Shown in pieces: positions 1-5,992 of a stretch of 17,562 nt of DNA. Made by a program: the position numbers and the translations under genes. The stretch is from positions 1 to 17,562 of the forward strand of contig URHR01000041.1 in assembly GCA_900547725.1 (NCBI GenBank), in the 5' to 3' direction. Under the pieces are notes generated by a model, which did no database searches, had not been told where the DNA came from, and saw only the letters and a list, made by a program, of their open reading frames with translations. The stretch comes from an uncultured Eubacteriales bacterium. Its GTDB lineage: Bacteria; Bacillota; Clostridia; Oscillospirales; CAG-272. Numbering within the stretch: position 1 is the first letter of the stretch; each line of letters opens with the position of its first letter.

Positions 1-61
1 TTAAGAGACTTTTTTCAAAAAGTCTCTTAAATGGGGTTTGGGGCAACGCCCCAAGATCTTC
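1..61 (-). repeat. Mosaic 3'-end repeat, copy E (partial)
   Basis: Read on the minus strand, this element starts right after the stop codon of the VanY-like gene and is cut by the window edge. It has two hairpins. The first is TTGGGG/CCCCAA (38-43 with 49-54). The second is a 14-bp perfect stem of positions 1-14 with 17-30 around a 2-nt loop. Both match the layout of the other four copies but with different stem sequences. The third hairpin (terminator) seen in the other copies would lie outside the window. Confidence 0.8.
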
Positions 62-925
62 CTACCTCTTTACCGTAAAAATGCGGCATCCCATGCCGTC
101 TTGGGAGACGGTGCAGGAGGTGAAGGTAGCGGGGAGAGAGACAGAAGCCTCCCCTGTGCGCAGGATGAGGTAGTCGGCGGTTTCGTACCACTGACCGAGG
201 CGGAGCAGACCGAGGTATTCCTCAAGGGTCAGGCGGGAGCGCTCCATGATCTGCGCGTGCGGCGCGCCGACGTAGCGCAAATGCCACGGCTCGTAGTCAA
301 ACCCCGTCACATCCGCCTTTCCGATCGGATAGCGGATGACAAAGCCCTCTTCGGCACAGGTTCGGTTGACCAGTCTCCCTGCCCGCGATTTGAGAAAAGA
401 CTTTCCGCCGAGTCCGCGGATACAGATATCCAATGCCAACCCGATTTCATGCTCGCTCTCCCCGGGGCGCGCCGCAATCGCCGCCCCGCCCGCGTCCAGT
501 TCCTCGCGTTGCTCGTCGACGGTTCGATACGCGCTGAGAATCAGAAGCCGCTCCCCCGTTTCCTTCTCCACGCGCTCGCGGAGCGCTTCAAACGCCGCGC
601 GGGTATCGGCGGTCATGCTCCAACCGTCCTGCTCGGTCACGTCGGGAGAAAAGGACGCGCCGATCGGGTGGTCGCGGTTGACCAGCATCAGGGTGTCCGC
701 AAAAAGCACCCGTTCGTCCGCAAGCAATGCCGCGCTGTCAAAGGTCGCCGTTTCGCCCTCCAATGTGACTGCCCGCAGGTTCGGTTTTTCCGCCCTTGAA
801 AGCGCGTAAAAGACGTGGTAGCGCCAATCGCCGCGCCATGCAAGCAGTCCCGCCGCAACGCCGAGCAGAAGCAGGATTACCGCCATCGGAATCAGCACCG
901 CCATGCGCCGTTTCCGGCGCTTCAT
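62..925 (-). CDS. VanY-like D-alanyl-D-alanine carboxypeptidase, membrane-anchored (peptidase M15B)
   Basis: This 287-residue protein has a basic N-terminus and one membrane segment (about residues 9-29), so the catalytic domain should lie outside the cell. The M15B zinc peptidase signature is clear: SAYR (131-134), SEHEIGLALD (157-166) with putative zinc ligands H159 and D166, and EPWH (212-215) with catalytic E212 and ligand H215. The family removes the terminal D-Ala from peptidoglycan stem peptides, or D-Ala-D-Ala/D-Lac precursors in vancomycin resistance. No vanR/S/H/A-type genes are near, so ordinary wall remodelling is more likely than resistance. The start ATG overlaps the TGA of the upstream SDR gene (ATGA), implying translational coupling. 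About 70 residues follow the last catalytic motif; I do not recognise that tail. Confidence 0.88.
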   Translation of the reverse strand: MKRRKRRMAVLIPMAVILLLLGVAAGLLAWRGDWRYHVFYALSRAEKPNLRAVTLEGETATFDSAALLADERVLFADTLMLVNRDHPIGASFSPDVTEQDGWSMTADTRAAFEALRERVEKETGERLLILSAYRTVDEQREELDAGGAAIAARPGESEHEIGLALDICIRGLGGKSFLKSRAGRLVNRTCAEEGFVIRYPIGKADVTGFDYEPWHLRYVGAPHAQIMERSRLTLEEYLGLLRLGQWYETADYLILRTGEASVSLPATFTSCTVSQDGMGCRIFTVKR

Positions 926-1638
926 ACCGCAAACCCTCCGTCCACGCCGAGAATCTGACCCGTAACAAAGCCTGCGGCTTCCGAGGCGAAGAAGAGCACC
1001 GCCGCCGCAACCTCTTCAGGCTTTCCGAGTCTGCAAAGCGGGGTTTCGTCGCAGAGTTCCGCCCGCGTCGCGGCGTCCAGGGAACGGTTCATATCGGTAT
1101 CGATGACCCCGGGTTCAACGCAATTGACGGTCACTCCGGAAGGTCCGAGTTCCTTTGCAAGCGCCATGGTAAGTCCGCGCACGCCCGCTTTGGTAGCGGA
1201 GTATGCGACCTCACAGGAGGCGCCCGTTTTGCCCCACATAGAACCGATATTGACGATATACCCGCTATGCTGTCTGACCATTTGCTCTGCGGCGCGTTGG
1301 GCGCAAAAGACTGTGCCGTCGAGGTTTGTGCCGCGCAGGGTACGGTAGTCGGTTTCGGTCATATCGGTAAACAGACCGATTTTTGCAACACCCGCGTTAT
1401 TGACCAACACGTCCAGTCGCCCTTCCTGTTCGATGATCCGGTCGATGCCCTGTCTCACTGCCTCGCGATCCGCGACGTCGACCTGCATACCGATCGCTCC
1501 CGTTTCCCGCTCGATCTCTCTCACGGTTTCGCTATCTGCGCTACGGTAAAAGAAATAGGTTCTCTCCCCTCTCTCGCAAAACGCGCGGGTACACGCTTTT
1601 CCGATTCCTCTTGTCCCGCCTGTTACCAAAACAACCAT
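922..1638 (-). CDS. SDR-family NADPH-dependent oxidoreductase, FabG-like 3-oxoacyl-ACP reductase
   Basis: This 238-residue protein is a classical short-chain dehydrogenase/reductase. It shows the cofactor motif TGGTRGIG (6-13), NNAG (80-83), and the catalytic tetrad N105, S133, Y146, K150 (YSATK at 146-150), followed by the PG turn (176-177) and a typical C-terminal GQxLxVDGG. The length and the very short N-terminus match FabG, which reduces 3-oxoacyl-ACP in fatty acid synthesis. No other fab genes are adjacent, so the substrate is uncertain; Firmicute paralogues such as the EF-P-modifying reductase YmfI look very similar and cannot be excluded. The start is supported by AAGGAGG at 1644-1650, 5 nt before the ATG. 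It overlaps the downstream VanY-like gene by 4 nt. No convincing own promoter was found; it may be read from the ComEC-like gene through repeat copy A. Confidence 0.88.
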   Translation of the reverse strand: MVVLVTGGTRGIGKACTRAFCERGERTYFFYRSADSETVREIERETGAIGMQVDVADREAVRQGIDRIIEQEGRLDVLVNNAGVAKIGLFTDMTETDYRTLRGTNLDGTVFCAQRAAEQMVRQHSGYIVNIGSMWGKTGASCEVAYSATKAGVRGLTMALAKELGPSGVTVNCVEPGVIDTDMNRSLDAATRAELCDETPLCRLGKPEEVAAAVLFFASEAAGFVTGQILGVDGGFAV

Positions 1639-1643
1639 ATGTT

Positions 1644-1650
1644 CCTCCTT
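1644..1650 (-). promoter_or_regulatory. Ribosome binding site of the FabG-like gene
   Basis: AAGGAGG on the minus strand, 5 nt before the ATG. It abuts the head of repeat copy A, so the repeat reaches almost into the translation signal. Confidence 0.8.
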
Positions 1651-1654
1651 TTTT

Positions 1655-1950
1655 AAGACCTCGGGATTCTGTCCCGAACCCTGCTTAGGAAACTTCTTAA
1701 AAGAAGTTTCCTAAGAACCTTCAAGAACTTTCAGCAAGGGGATTTTTGCACCTTGCTTTTTGTTTGTGCAGATTCTATTGTAGCTGTTTTCCGTGCTGCT
1801 ATTTCCGGCTGCTCCGAGCCAAATCCCGTCGAGCGGGATTTGGACAGCTGTCGCTTCTCTTCCGCTACCGGATAGAAATGGTTCAGGTTAGTTGAGAGGC
1901 GGAAGGAGCGTTGGAATGCGGGGCGCTCCCTTCTGATTGCGCCCCTGCAG
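1655..1950 (+). repeat. Mosaic 3'-end repeat, copy A (full length)
   Basis: This fills most of the gap between the FabG-like gene and the ComEC-like gene (1639-2011); I see no gene here. It contains hairpin 1 (TCGGGA/TCCCGA, 1661-1677), hairpin 2 (14-bp perfect stem, 1685-1698 with 1701-1714), and terminator hairpin 3 (1733-1757 plus T-run). A fourth palindrome follows, with CCAAATCCCG/CGGGATTTGG arms at about 1819-1843, then CTACCGGATAGAAATGG and a GGGGCGCTCCCT...GCGCCCCTGCAG tail. Copy C at 8007-8302 is the same element with many substitutions. Unlike the other copies, its head faces the 5' end of a gene. Confidence 0.85.
1733..1766 (+). terminator. Rho-independent terminator inside repeat copy A
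   Basis: AGCAAGG (1733-1739) pairs with CCTTGCT (1751-1757) and is followed by TTTTTGTTTG. It reads in the plus direction, where no plus-strand gene lies upstream. The inner G/C pairs kept in copies B and D are partly lost here. Confidence 0.6.
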
Positions 1951-2011
1951 CGGGCGTAAGCCATTGCAACGGATGAGGGGGATCACTCCGCTCCGCCTAC
2001 AACTCTCCCAC

Positions 2012-2827
2012 CTACCCGCCAATCCGAATATCGCCTTCGAGATCGGTTCTGCGAATGGTATCGCAGACAGCGCGCATCCGTTTGAGGGCGCGACCGTCCG
2101 GGTGTCCGTATTCATTGCCCGCGCCGCAGGAGATCACAATCTCGTTCGGCGAAACTGCCGTGAGGAACTCCGCACTGCTCGCGCTGTCAGAGCCATGGTG
2201 TCCCGCAATCAGCACGTCCGCGCGCAGGTCATCGGGGGCGAGACGTTGCAACAGCTTCTTTTCGGTCGACTGCCCTGCGTCGCCCGCAAGCAGAATGCGC
2301 TTTCCGCCGAGCGACAGCATAAGAACCAGACCGCCCTCGTTATCGGCTTCCGCTTCCCCGGCAAGCGGAGACAGAACCGTCAGGCTCACGTCCCCGACCT
2401 CCGCCGTCTCGCCCGCCGCCACGCAACGCACGGAAACCGCTTTTTCATCCGCCGTGCGGATCAAGGTATCGTAAGAATCGTTCGCGTCCGCCGCGCCGTT
2501 TGTCCAGATTTCCCGCACAGGAAACGCACGGAGAACTGCGTCACCGCCGCCGATATGATCCTCGTCCGGGTGCGTAAAGATCACCAAATCAAAATCGCGA
2601 ATGCCCAGTTGCCGCAGATGCCCGCACAGCTTTTCCTGCGCGTTCTCCGGTCCTGCGTCGATCAGAACATTTCCCGCCGCAGTTCTGATCAGCGTTGCGC
2701 TTCCCTCGCCGACATCCAGTACCACGATCTCCGGGGTATCCGCCGTGCGGTCGGTCAGGCGACAAACCACTGCCGCAACGATCAAAAGCACTGCCGCAGC
2801 AAGTGCCGCAAACCGAAAATTACGCAA
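2012..2827 (-). CDS. ComEC/Rec2-like MBL-fold hydrolase, membrane-anchored, stand-alone
   Basis: This 271-residue protein resembles the C-terminal metallo-beta-lactamase domain of the competence channel ComEC without its membrane channel. A signal-anchor (about 6-22) places the rest outside. Zinc motifs are THPDEDHIGG (85-94; H86, D88, D90, H91), AGD (D183) and GHHGS (209-213), followed by SPNEIVIS and NxYGHP, a combination typical of ComEC-type MBLs. Such stand-alone proteins are predicted nucleases or phosphodiesterases; the substrate is not known from sequence. The start is TTG at 2825-2827. Upstream ATG and GTG codons run into stops, and an AAAGGAAG site lies 9 nt before the TTG. A good promoter sits at 2877-2905, divergent from the Mrp-type gene. 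Confidence 0.85.
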   Translation of the reverse strand: MRNFRFAALAAAVLLIVAAVVCRLTDRTADTPEIVVLDVGEGSATLIRTAAGNVLIDAGPENAQEKLCGHLRQLGIRDFDLVIFTHPDEDHIGGGDAVLRAFPVREIWTNGAADANDSYDTLIRTADEKAVSVRCVAAGETAEVGDVSLTVLSPLAGEAEADNEGGLVLMLSLGGKRILLAGDAGQSTEKKLLQRLAPDDLRADVLIAGHHGSDSASSAEFLTAVSPNEIVISCGAGNEYGHPDGRALKRMRAVCDTIRRTDLEGDIRIGG

Positions 2828-2876
2828 TCCGCACCGCTTCCTTTCCCGTCGGTCTGTTCACCGCATTCTTTTCCTT

Positions 2877-2905
2877 ATTATACCAGATTCAGGCAGGCTT
2901 TGCAA
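2877..2905 (-). promoter_or_regulatory. Sigma-A promoter of the ComEC-like gene
   Basis: On the minus strand: TTGCAA (2900-2905), 17-bp spacer, TATAAT (2877-2882), with an extended TGG just before the -10. It lies about 50 nt upstream of the TTG start. Confidence 0.8.
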
Positions 2906-2996
2906 GTACCGCCGCGCAGTTTTCGCTCGGTTTTTATCAGAATACCATAAAAAAGTGACTTTCCGATGACAAATCAAGCTTTTTTCGCCTTTTCCC

Positions 2997-3025
2997 TTGC
3001 ATTTTCCGCCCGATAGGTATATAAT
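2997..3025 (+). promoter_or_regulatory. Sigma-A promoter of the Mrp-type ATPase gene
   Basis: TTGCAT (2997-3002), 17-bp spacer, TATAAT (3020-3025). Transcription would start near 3032, which rules out the upstream in-frame ATG at 3032 as the translation start. Confidence 0.82.
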
Positions 3026-3061
3026 ATAAAGATGAATGCAACTATAATCCGGCCGGACAAA

Positions 3062-3069
3062 AGAAAGGA
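3062..3069 (+). promoter_or_regulatory. Ribosome binding site deciding the Mrp start
   Basis: AGAAAGGA, 7 nt before the ATG at 3077. The alternative ATG at 3032 has no such site and falls at the predicted transcription start. Confidence 0.75.
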
Positions 3070-3076
3070 TACGAAT

Positions 3077-3940
3077 ATGGCAGAAGAATGTACGCACAAC
3101 TGTGAAAGCTGTTCCGCAGACTGCGCGTCCCGCAGCAAGAACGGCAATACGGGCAAAGAAAGCCTGCTGATCCCCGCAAATCCCGCAAGCGAGGTCAAGC
3201 ATATTATCGGTGTCGTGAGCGGAAAAGGCGGCGTTGGAAAATCACTTGTAACCTCCATGTTGGCGGTTCTGCTCCGCCGCGAGGGCTTCCGCGTGGGCAT
3301 TATGGACGCGGATATTACAGGACCGTCCATCCCGAAAACGTTCGGAGTTCATAACGTGCGGATTTACGGCGACGACAACGGCATGATTCCCCCCGCAACC
3401 ACAACGGGAATCGATATGATTTCGGTCAACCTGCTCCTCGGCGAGGACGAAACCCGCCCCGTGATCTGGCGCGGCGCCATGATTTCGGGCGTGGTTCAGC
3501 AGTTCTGGAAGGACACCATCTGGAATGAGGACATTCTGTTGGTCGACTGCCCTCCCGGAACAGGAGATGTCCCGCTGACGGTGTTTCAGTCCATGCCGCT
3601 CGACGGCATCATCATCGTTTCCAGTCCGCAGGATCTGGTGTCGATGATCGTCAGCAAAGCCGCCAACATGGCATCCATGATGAACATTCCCGTGCTCGGA
3701 CTGGTGGAGAATATGTCCTACGCCAAATGCCCCGACTGCGGAAAGGAAATCAAGGTGTTCGGCGAGAGCCACATTGAAGAAGTTGCCGAAAAGTTCGGCT
3801 ATGACCTGCTCGGGCGCATCCCGCTTGACCCCAAGCTTTCGGCGCTCGTGGATCGCGGCATGATCGAACTGATGGAAAACGATTATCTGGACAATGCCTG
3901 CAAAACCGTAATCGAAAAACTCGGAATGAAGCAGAGCTGA
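3077..3940 (+). CDS. Mrp/NBP35-family P-loop ATPase, iron-sulfur cluster carrier
   Basis: The protein has 287 residues from the chosen start at 3077, set by the ribosome binding site and promoter. It has the deviant Walker A GKGGVGKS (49-56), DAD (77-79) and the switch motif VDCPPGTGD (156-164), the hallmarks of the Mrp/Nbp35 branch of the MinD/ParA-like ATPases. Two possible cluster-binding sites are visible: an N-terminal four-cysteine motif (C5, C9, C12, C16) resembling eukaryotic Nbp35, and a C-terminal CPDC (C218, C221) of the kind that binds a bridging [4Fe-4S] cluster between monomers. The family assembles or transfers Fe-S clusters to target proteins in the cytoplasm. It is monocistronic, with its own promoter and a strong terminator directly after it. 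Confidence 0.92.
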   Translation: MAEECTHNCESCSADCASRSKNGNTGKESLLIPANPASEVKHIIGVVSGKGGVGKSLVTSMLAVLLRREGFRVGIMDADITGPSIPKTFGVHNVRIYGDDNGMIPPATTTGIDMISVNLLLGEDETRPVIWRGAMISGVVQQFWKDTIWNEDILLVDCPPGTGDVPLTVFQSMPLDGIIIVSSPQDLVSMIVSKAANMASMMNIPVLGLVENMSYAKCPDCGKEIKVFGESHIEEVAEKFGYDLLGRIPLDPKLSALVDRGMIELMENDYLDNACKTVIEKLGMKQS

Positions 3941-3954
3941 ACCCGAACAAAACG

Positions 3955-3987
3955 AAAAACGTTCACCCAACCGGTGAACGTTTTTTT
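3955..3987. terminator. Bidirectional rho-independent terminator
   Basis: A 13-bp stem (3955-3967 with 3973-3985, core ACGTTCACC/GGTGAACGT) with a CAACC loop has an A-run on its left flank and a T-run on its right. It therefore serves both the Mrp-type gene (plus) and the zinc-ribbon protein gene (minus, stop at 3986-3988). Confidence 0.9.
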
Positions 3988-4309
3988 ATTTTTTCCAAAC
4001 GGTTTCTTCTTTTTCGCATTGCGGACAGGTCTCCGTAACCGGCACAGCCGTCCCGCTCCCGTTTCCGGCTGCATCCCGCCCCACTCCGTCTTTTCGGATT
4101 CTGCGCTTTCGCAAGCGCTTTCCGCACTGCGGGCAAACTGCCTTTTCGACACTTACAAAATTCAACACAAGATAGAAACCGAGCAACAGGCTAATGGCTC
4201 CGAATCCGACTTTCAGCCCCACGTCCCGCACAGCGATGCACAGAATCAGTCCGACAACCGCAAGAACCGCGACAAACCCGATCTCAACCGACAGTCTCTT
4301 TCTGCTCAT
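3986..4309 (-). CDS. Small zinc-ribbon membrane protein, function unknown
   Basis: This 107-residue protein has two predicted membrane segments (about 9-27 and 31-53) and a cytoplasmic tail with two CPxC knuckles, CPQC at 59-62 and CPQC at 95-98. These probably form one split zinc ribbon around a basic/glycine-rich insert (65-90). I do not recognise a named family. The start ATG at 4307-4309 is preceded by AGGGGGAT. A near-perfect promoter (4388-4416) drives it divergently from the HTH regulator gene. The stop codon touches the bidirectional terminator shared with the Mrp-type gene. Confidence 0.78.
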   Translation of the reverse strand: MSRKRLSVEIGFVAVLAVVGLILCIAVRDVGLKVGFGAISLLLGFYLVLNFVSVEKAVCPQCGKRLRKRRIRKDGVGRDAAGNGSGTAVPVTETCPQCEKEETVWKK

Positions 4310-4387
4310 CTCTATCCCCCTGCCGATAAATGCAACATGATCTCCGAAAAATGTGGAAATTATTTTCCATATTTCAACTGTGTATTT

Positions 4388-4416
4388 ATTATATCACTTT
4401 TTAATACTATTGTCAA
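4388..4416 (-). promoter_or_regulatory. Consensus sigma-A promoter of the zinc-ribbon membrane protein gene
   Basis: On the minus strand: TTGACA (4411-4416), exactly 17 bp, TATAAT (4388-4393), with TGA before the -10. Both hexamers match the consensus, so strong expression is predicted. It is unusual for such a small hypothetical protein. Confidence 0.87.
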
Positions 4417-4453
4417 CCCTTTTTAAGACTTTTCCGTTTTCAAAAAAAGAGTA

Positions 4454-4462
4454 TGATATAAT
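4454..4462 (+). promoter_or_regulatory. Extended -10 promoter of the HTH regulator gene
   Basis: TGATATAAT, a TGn-extended -10, lies about 36 nt upstream of the ATG. No good -35 hexamer is visible at 16-18 bp, as is usual for extended -10 promoters. The divergent promoter lies under 75 bp away, so one regulator could act on both. Confidence 0.65.
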
Positions 4463-4485
4463 TGAATGTCTAACATTTTCAATAC

Positions 4486-4492
4486 AGGAGGG
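4486..4492 (+). promoter_or_regulatory. Ribosome binding site deciding the HTH protein start
   Basis: AGGAGGG, 6 nt before the ATG at 4499. This makes 4499 far better than the in-frame ATG at 4466. Confidence 0.85.
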
Positions 4493-4498
4493 CGCGAT

Positions 4499-4798
4499 AT
4501 GGACTGTCTGGAACGAATCAAGGAACTGCTTGCCGAGCGCGGTTGGAGTATGTATACCCTCGCCTGCAAATCCGGCATTCCGCAATCCACGCTTTCCAAT
4601 CTCTTTCTGCGTTGTAACTCTCCCTCAATTCCCACACTGGAAAAGATCTGCGACGCGTTCGGTATCTCTCTCGCCTGCTTTTTCGGCGGAATCGACGCGT
4701 CCCTCTCCGAGGACGAAAGCCGTCTGCTCCGCGCGTGGAACCGTCTCTCCCCCGATTCCCGCCAAGCGCTCCTGAATTTCCTTGCAACATTGGGTTGA
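4499..4798 (+). CDS. Small XRE-family HTH transcriptional regulator
   Basis: The protein has 99 residues from ATG 4499 (ribosome binding site AGGAGGG). Residues 5-62 form a Cro/C1-type helix-turn-helix; the recognition segment is SGIPQSTLSNLF (25-36), followed by the typical PTLEKICDAFGISLACFF. Residues 70-98 are a short helical tail (SEDESRLLRAW...) found in many compact Firmicute XRE proteins, where it probably dimerises. No effector domain is present. It is divergent from the zinc-ribbon membrane protein gene and may regulate that promoter or its own; neither is shown by the sequence. Confidence 0.88.
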   Translation: MDCLERIKELLAERGWSMYTLACKSGIPQSTLSNLFLRCNSPSIPTLEKICDAFGISLACFFGGIDASLSEDESRLLRAWNRLSPDSRQALLNFLATLG

Positions 4799-4815
4799 CC
4801 CGAACTGCATAAAAA

Positions 4816-4860
4816 GATTCCCTGCACGGCATCTCCCCGCGCAGGGAATCCTGTCTTGTT
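4816..4860 (+). terminator. Probable terminator after the HTH regulator gene
   Basis: A perfect 10-bp stem, GATTCCCTGC (4816-4825) with GCAGGGAATC (4841-4850), has a 15-nt loop and is followed by the moderately T-rich CTGTCTTGTT. The hairpin is good, but the weak T-tract lowers confidence. Confidence 0.6.
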
Positions 4861-4907
4861 GAAAGGTATGACACCTCTGACCGTCGGAAGATTCATTCAA
4901 CCGAAGT

Positions 4908-4929
4908 GGAACGACCCGCTTGTCGTTCC
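4908..4929. repeat. GGAACGAC palindromic repeat unit
   Basis: GGAACGAC (4908-4915) and GTCGTTCC (4922-4929) form an 8-bp inverted repeat around 6 nt. The same unit occurs twice in the large inverted repeat at 8344-8446. The rest of 4861-4949 holds nothing I recognise. Confidence 0.7.
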
Positions 4930-4949
4930 GCCCCATTCAATTGTAACTT

Positions 4950-5150
4950 CTCTACCATTTCTATCCGGTAGCGGAGAGAGGCACAAGCCTTAGCAGCCGG
5001 AAACAGCAGCACGGAATATGGCAACACTAAATTTCGTACTATAAAAAGCAAGGGGCAAAAATCCCCTTGCTGAAAGTTCTTGAAGGTTCTTAGGGGACTT
5101 CTCCTGAAGAAGTCCCCTAAGCAGGGCTTGGGACAGAGCCCCAAGGTCTT
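4950..5150 (-). repeat. Mosaic 3'-end repeat, copy B
   Basis: On the minus strand this begins directly after the stop codon of the DUF1287 gene. It holds hairpin 1 (TTGGG/CCCAA with a G-T wobble, 5128-5144), hairpin 2 (13-bp stem, 5090-5102 with 5108-5120) and terminator hairpin 3 (5047-5071). It ends with the CCATTTCTATCCGGTAGCGG module near 4953. It lacks the AAATCCCG/CGGGATTT palindrome that copies A, C and D carry, so it looks like an internal deletion variant. Confidence 0.85.
5041..5071 (-). terminator. Rho-independent terminator inside repeat copy B
   Basis: On the minus strand, a perfect 9-bp stem AGCAAGGGG/CCCCTTGCT (5063-5071 with 5047-5055) with loop ATTTTTG is followed by a T-run (5043-5047). 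It should end the DUF1287 transcript about 80-110 nt past its stop codon. Confidence 0.85.
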
Positions 5151-5151
5151 C

Positions 5152-5802
5152 TTACTCCCAGTCGCGCAGTACCCTGTACGGCACACGGCTCGCATCGAAG
5201 CGGTAGTGCGCCGTCACCGTCGCAACGGATAAGTAGTCCGCTTCCTCCGCCGCCTTCGCGCTGTGATGAATCACGAGCGGAATGCCGTCCGCATTCGTGC
5301 GGTCGGAAATCATGCCGATGTGCCTGTCGTCACGGAAAATCACAATGTCCCCCGCCTGCCAGACCGTGGGGTCGGTCTTGTCGATTGAAAGACTCTCCGC
5401 ATACCGCGAAAAGAAAATGTGCAGATTCACCACCCTGCGGTAGTCAATGTTCCTGTCCCGCTTCTTGATGTTCGGATACGCCGACGGATTCGCCGCAATG
5501 TCCGCATCCACCATGTCGCGGAGCGAGTACCCCGCCGCGCGGAACGCCTGCCAGATCACGTCCGTGCACGCTCCCGCCGTCATCGGCGGATAGCCCTTTA
5601 CATACGACGCGTCGTAAACCGGGTTCGCCTCCACAGCCGCACGCGCACCCAGAACAAAATCCTCCGCGTCGGAAAGCCCGTTCCGATTGTGGTCATCGTT
5701 CGGCAAAAACAGCGGAACCAACATGACAGCAAGCATCAAAAGCGTTGCGCCAACCACAGCCAACGAGGTGAAATGTTTTCTGAAGCCCCGAATTCCTTTC
5801 AT
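5152..5802 (-). CDS. DUF1287 family protein, membrane-anchored, NlpC/P60-like
   Basis: The protein has 216 residues from ATG 5802, set by GGAGG 5 nt upstream and a promoter at 5827-5855; the longer in-frame start at 5877 lies upstream of that promoter. One membrane segment (about 13-33) is followed by a loop, DDHNRNGLSDAEDF (36-49), that looks like an EF-hand/dockerin-type calcium loop. The DUF1287 domain then shows YDASYV, GACTDVI with C79, RNIDYRRVVNL (117-127), AGDIVIF, HIGMISD with H161, and VIHH (177-180). The family has a cysteine-peptidase-like fold with candidate catalytic C79 and H161. The substrate is unknown; cell-wall cleavage is a guess. Repeat copy B supplies its 3' end. Confidence 0.87.
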   Translation of the reverse strand: MKGIRGFRKHFTSLAVVGATLLMLAVMLVPLFLPNDDHNRNGLSDAEDFVLGARAAVEANPVYDASYVKGYPPMTAGACTDVIWQAFRAAGYSLRDMVDADIAANPSAYPNIKKRDRNIDYRRVVNLHIFFSRYAESLSIDKTDPTVWQAGDIVIFRDDRHIGMISDRTNADGIPLVIHHSAKAAEEADYLSVATVTAHYRFDASRVPYRVLRDWE

Positions 5803-5826
5803 GCGTTCCTCCGTCCGTTTTCTTTC

Positions 5827-5855
5827 ATTGTACCATATCAGCGCCTGCTTTGCAA
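5827..5855 (-). promoter_or_regulatory. Sigma-A promoter of the DUF1287 gene
   Basis: On the minus strand: TTGCAA (5850-5855), 17-bp spacer, TACAAT (5827-5832), with TGG before the -10. It closely resembles the ComEC-like gene promoter at 2877-2905, including the first bases of the spacer (AGC). Confidence 0.8.
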
Positions 5856-5948
5856 TCCTTTTTCGCGTGAATTTCACATTTTTTTACATTTTACGACCGC
5901 CGTGCCGGAAACGTCGGAATTCCACGATACACGAATATCGTTGAAAAG

Positions 5949-5957
5949 TGGTATACT
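5949..5957 (+). promoter_or_regulatory. Extended -10 promoter of the ktrB-ktrA operon
   Basis: TGGTATACT, a TGn-extended -10, lies about 35 nt upstream of the ATG. No good -35 is visible. I see no riboswitch-like structure in the short leader. Confidence 0.55.
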
Positions 5958-5992
5958 GTTCTCAATTCAGATTGAAAAGGAGAACCGCACGC

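Noticed and set aside
62..925. The VanY-like gene as part of a vancomycin resistance operon.
   Set aside because: No VanR/S regulators, VanH dehydrogenase, VanA-type ligase or VanX are present; its partner is an SDR reductase.
1760..1785. A possible minus-strand promoter (TACAAT) for the FabG-like gene inside copy A.
   Set aside because: No acceptable -35 box at 16-18 bp, and the hexamer is not kept in the other repeat copies.
5860..5992. A cyclic di-AMP (ydaO-type) riboswitch in front of ktrB.
   Set aside because: The predicted leader is only about 30 nt, too short for that aptamer, and no conserved core was seen.
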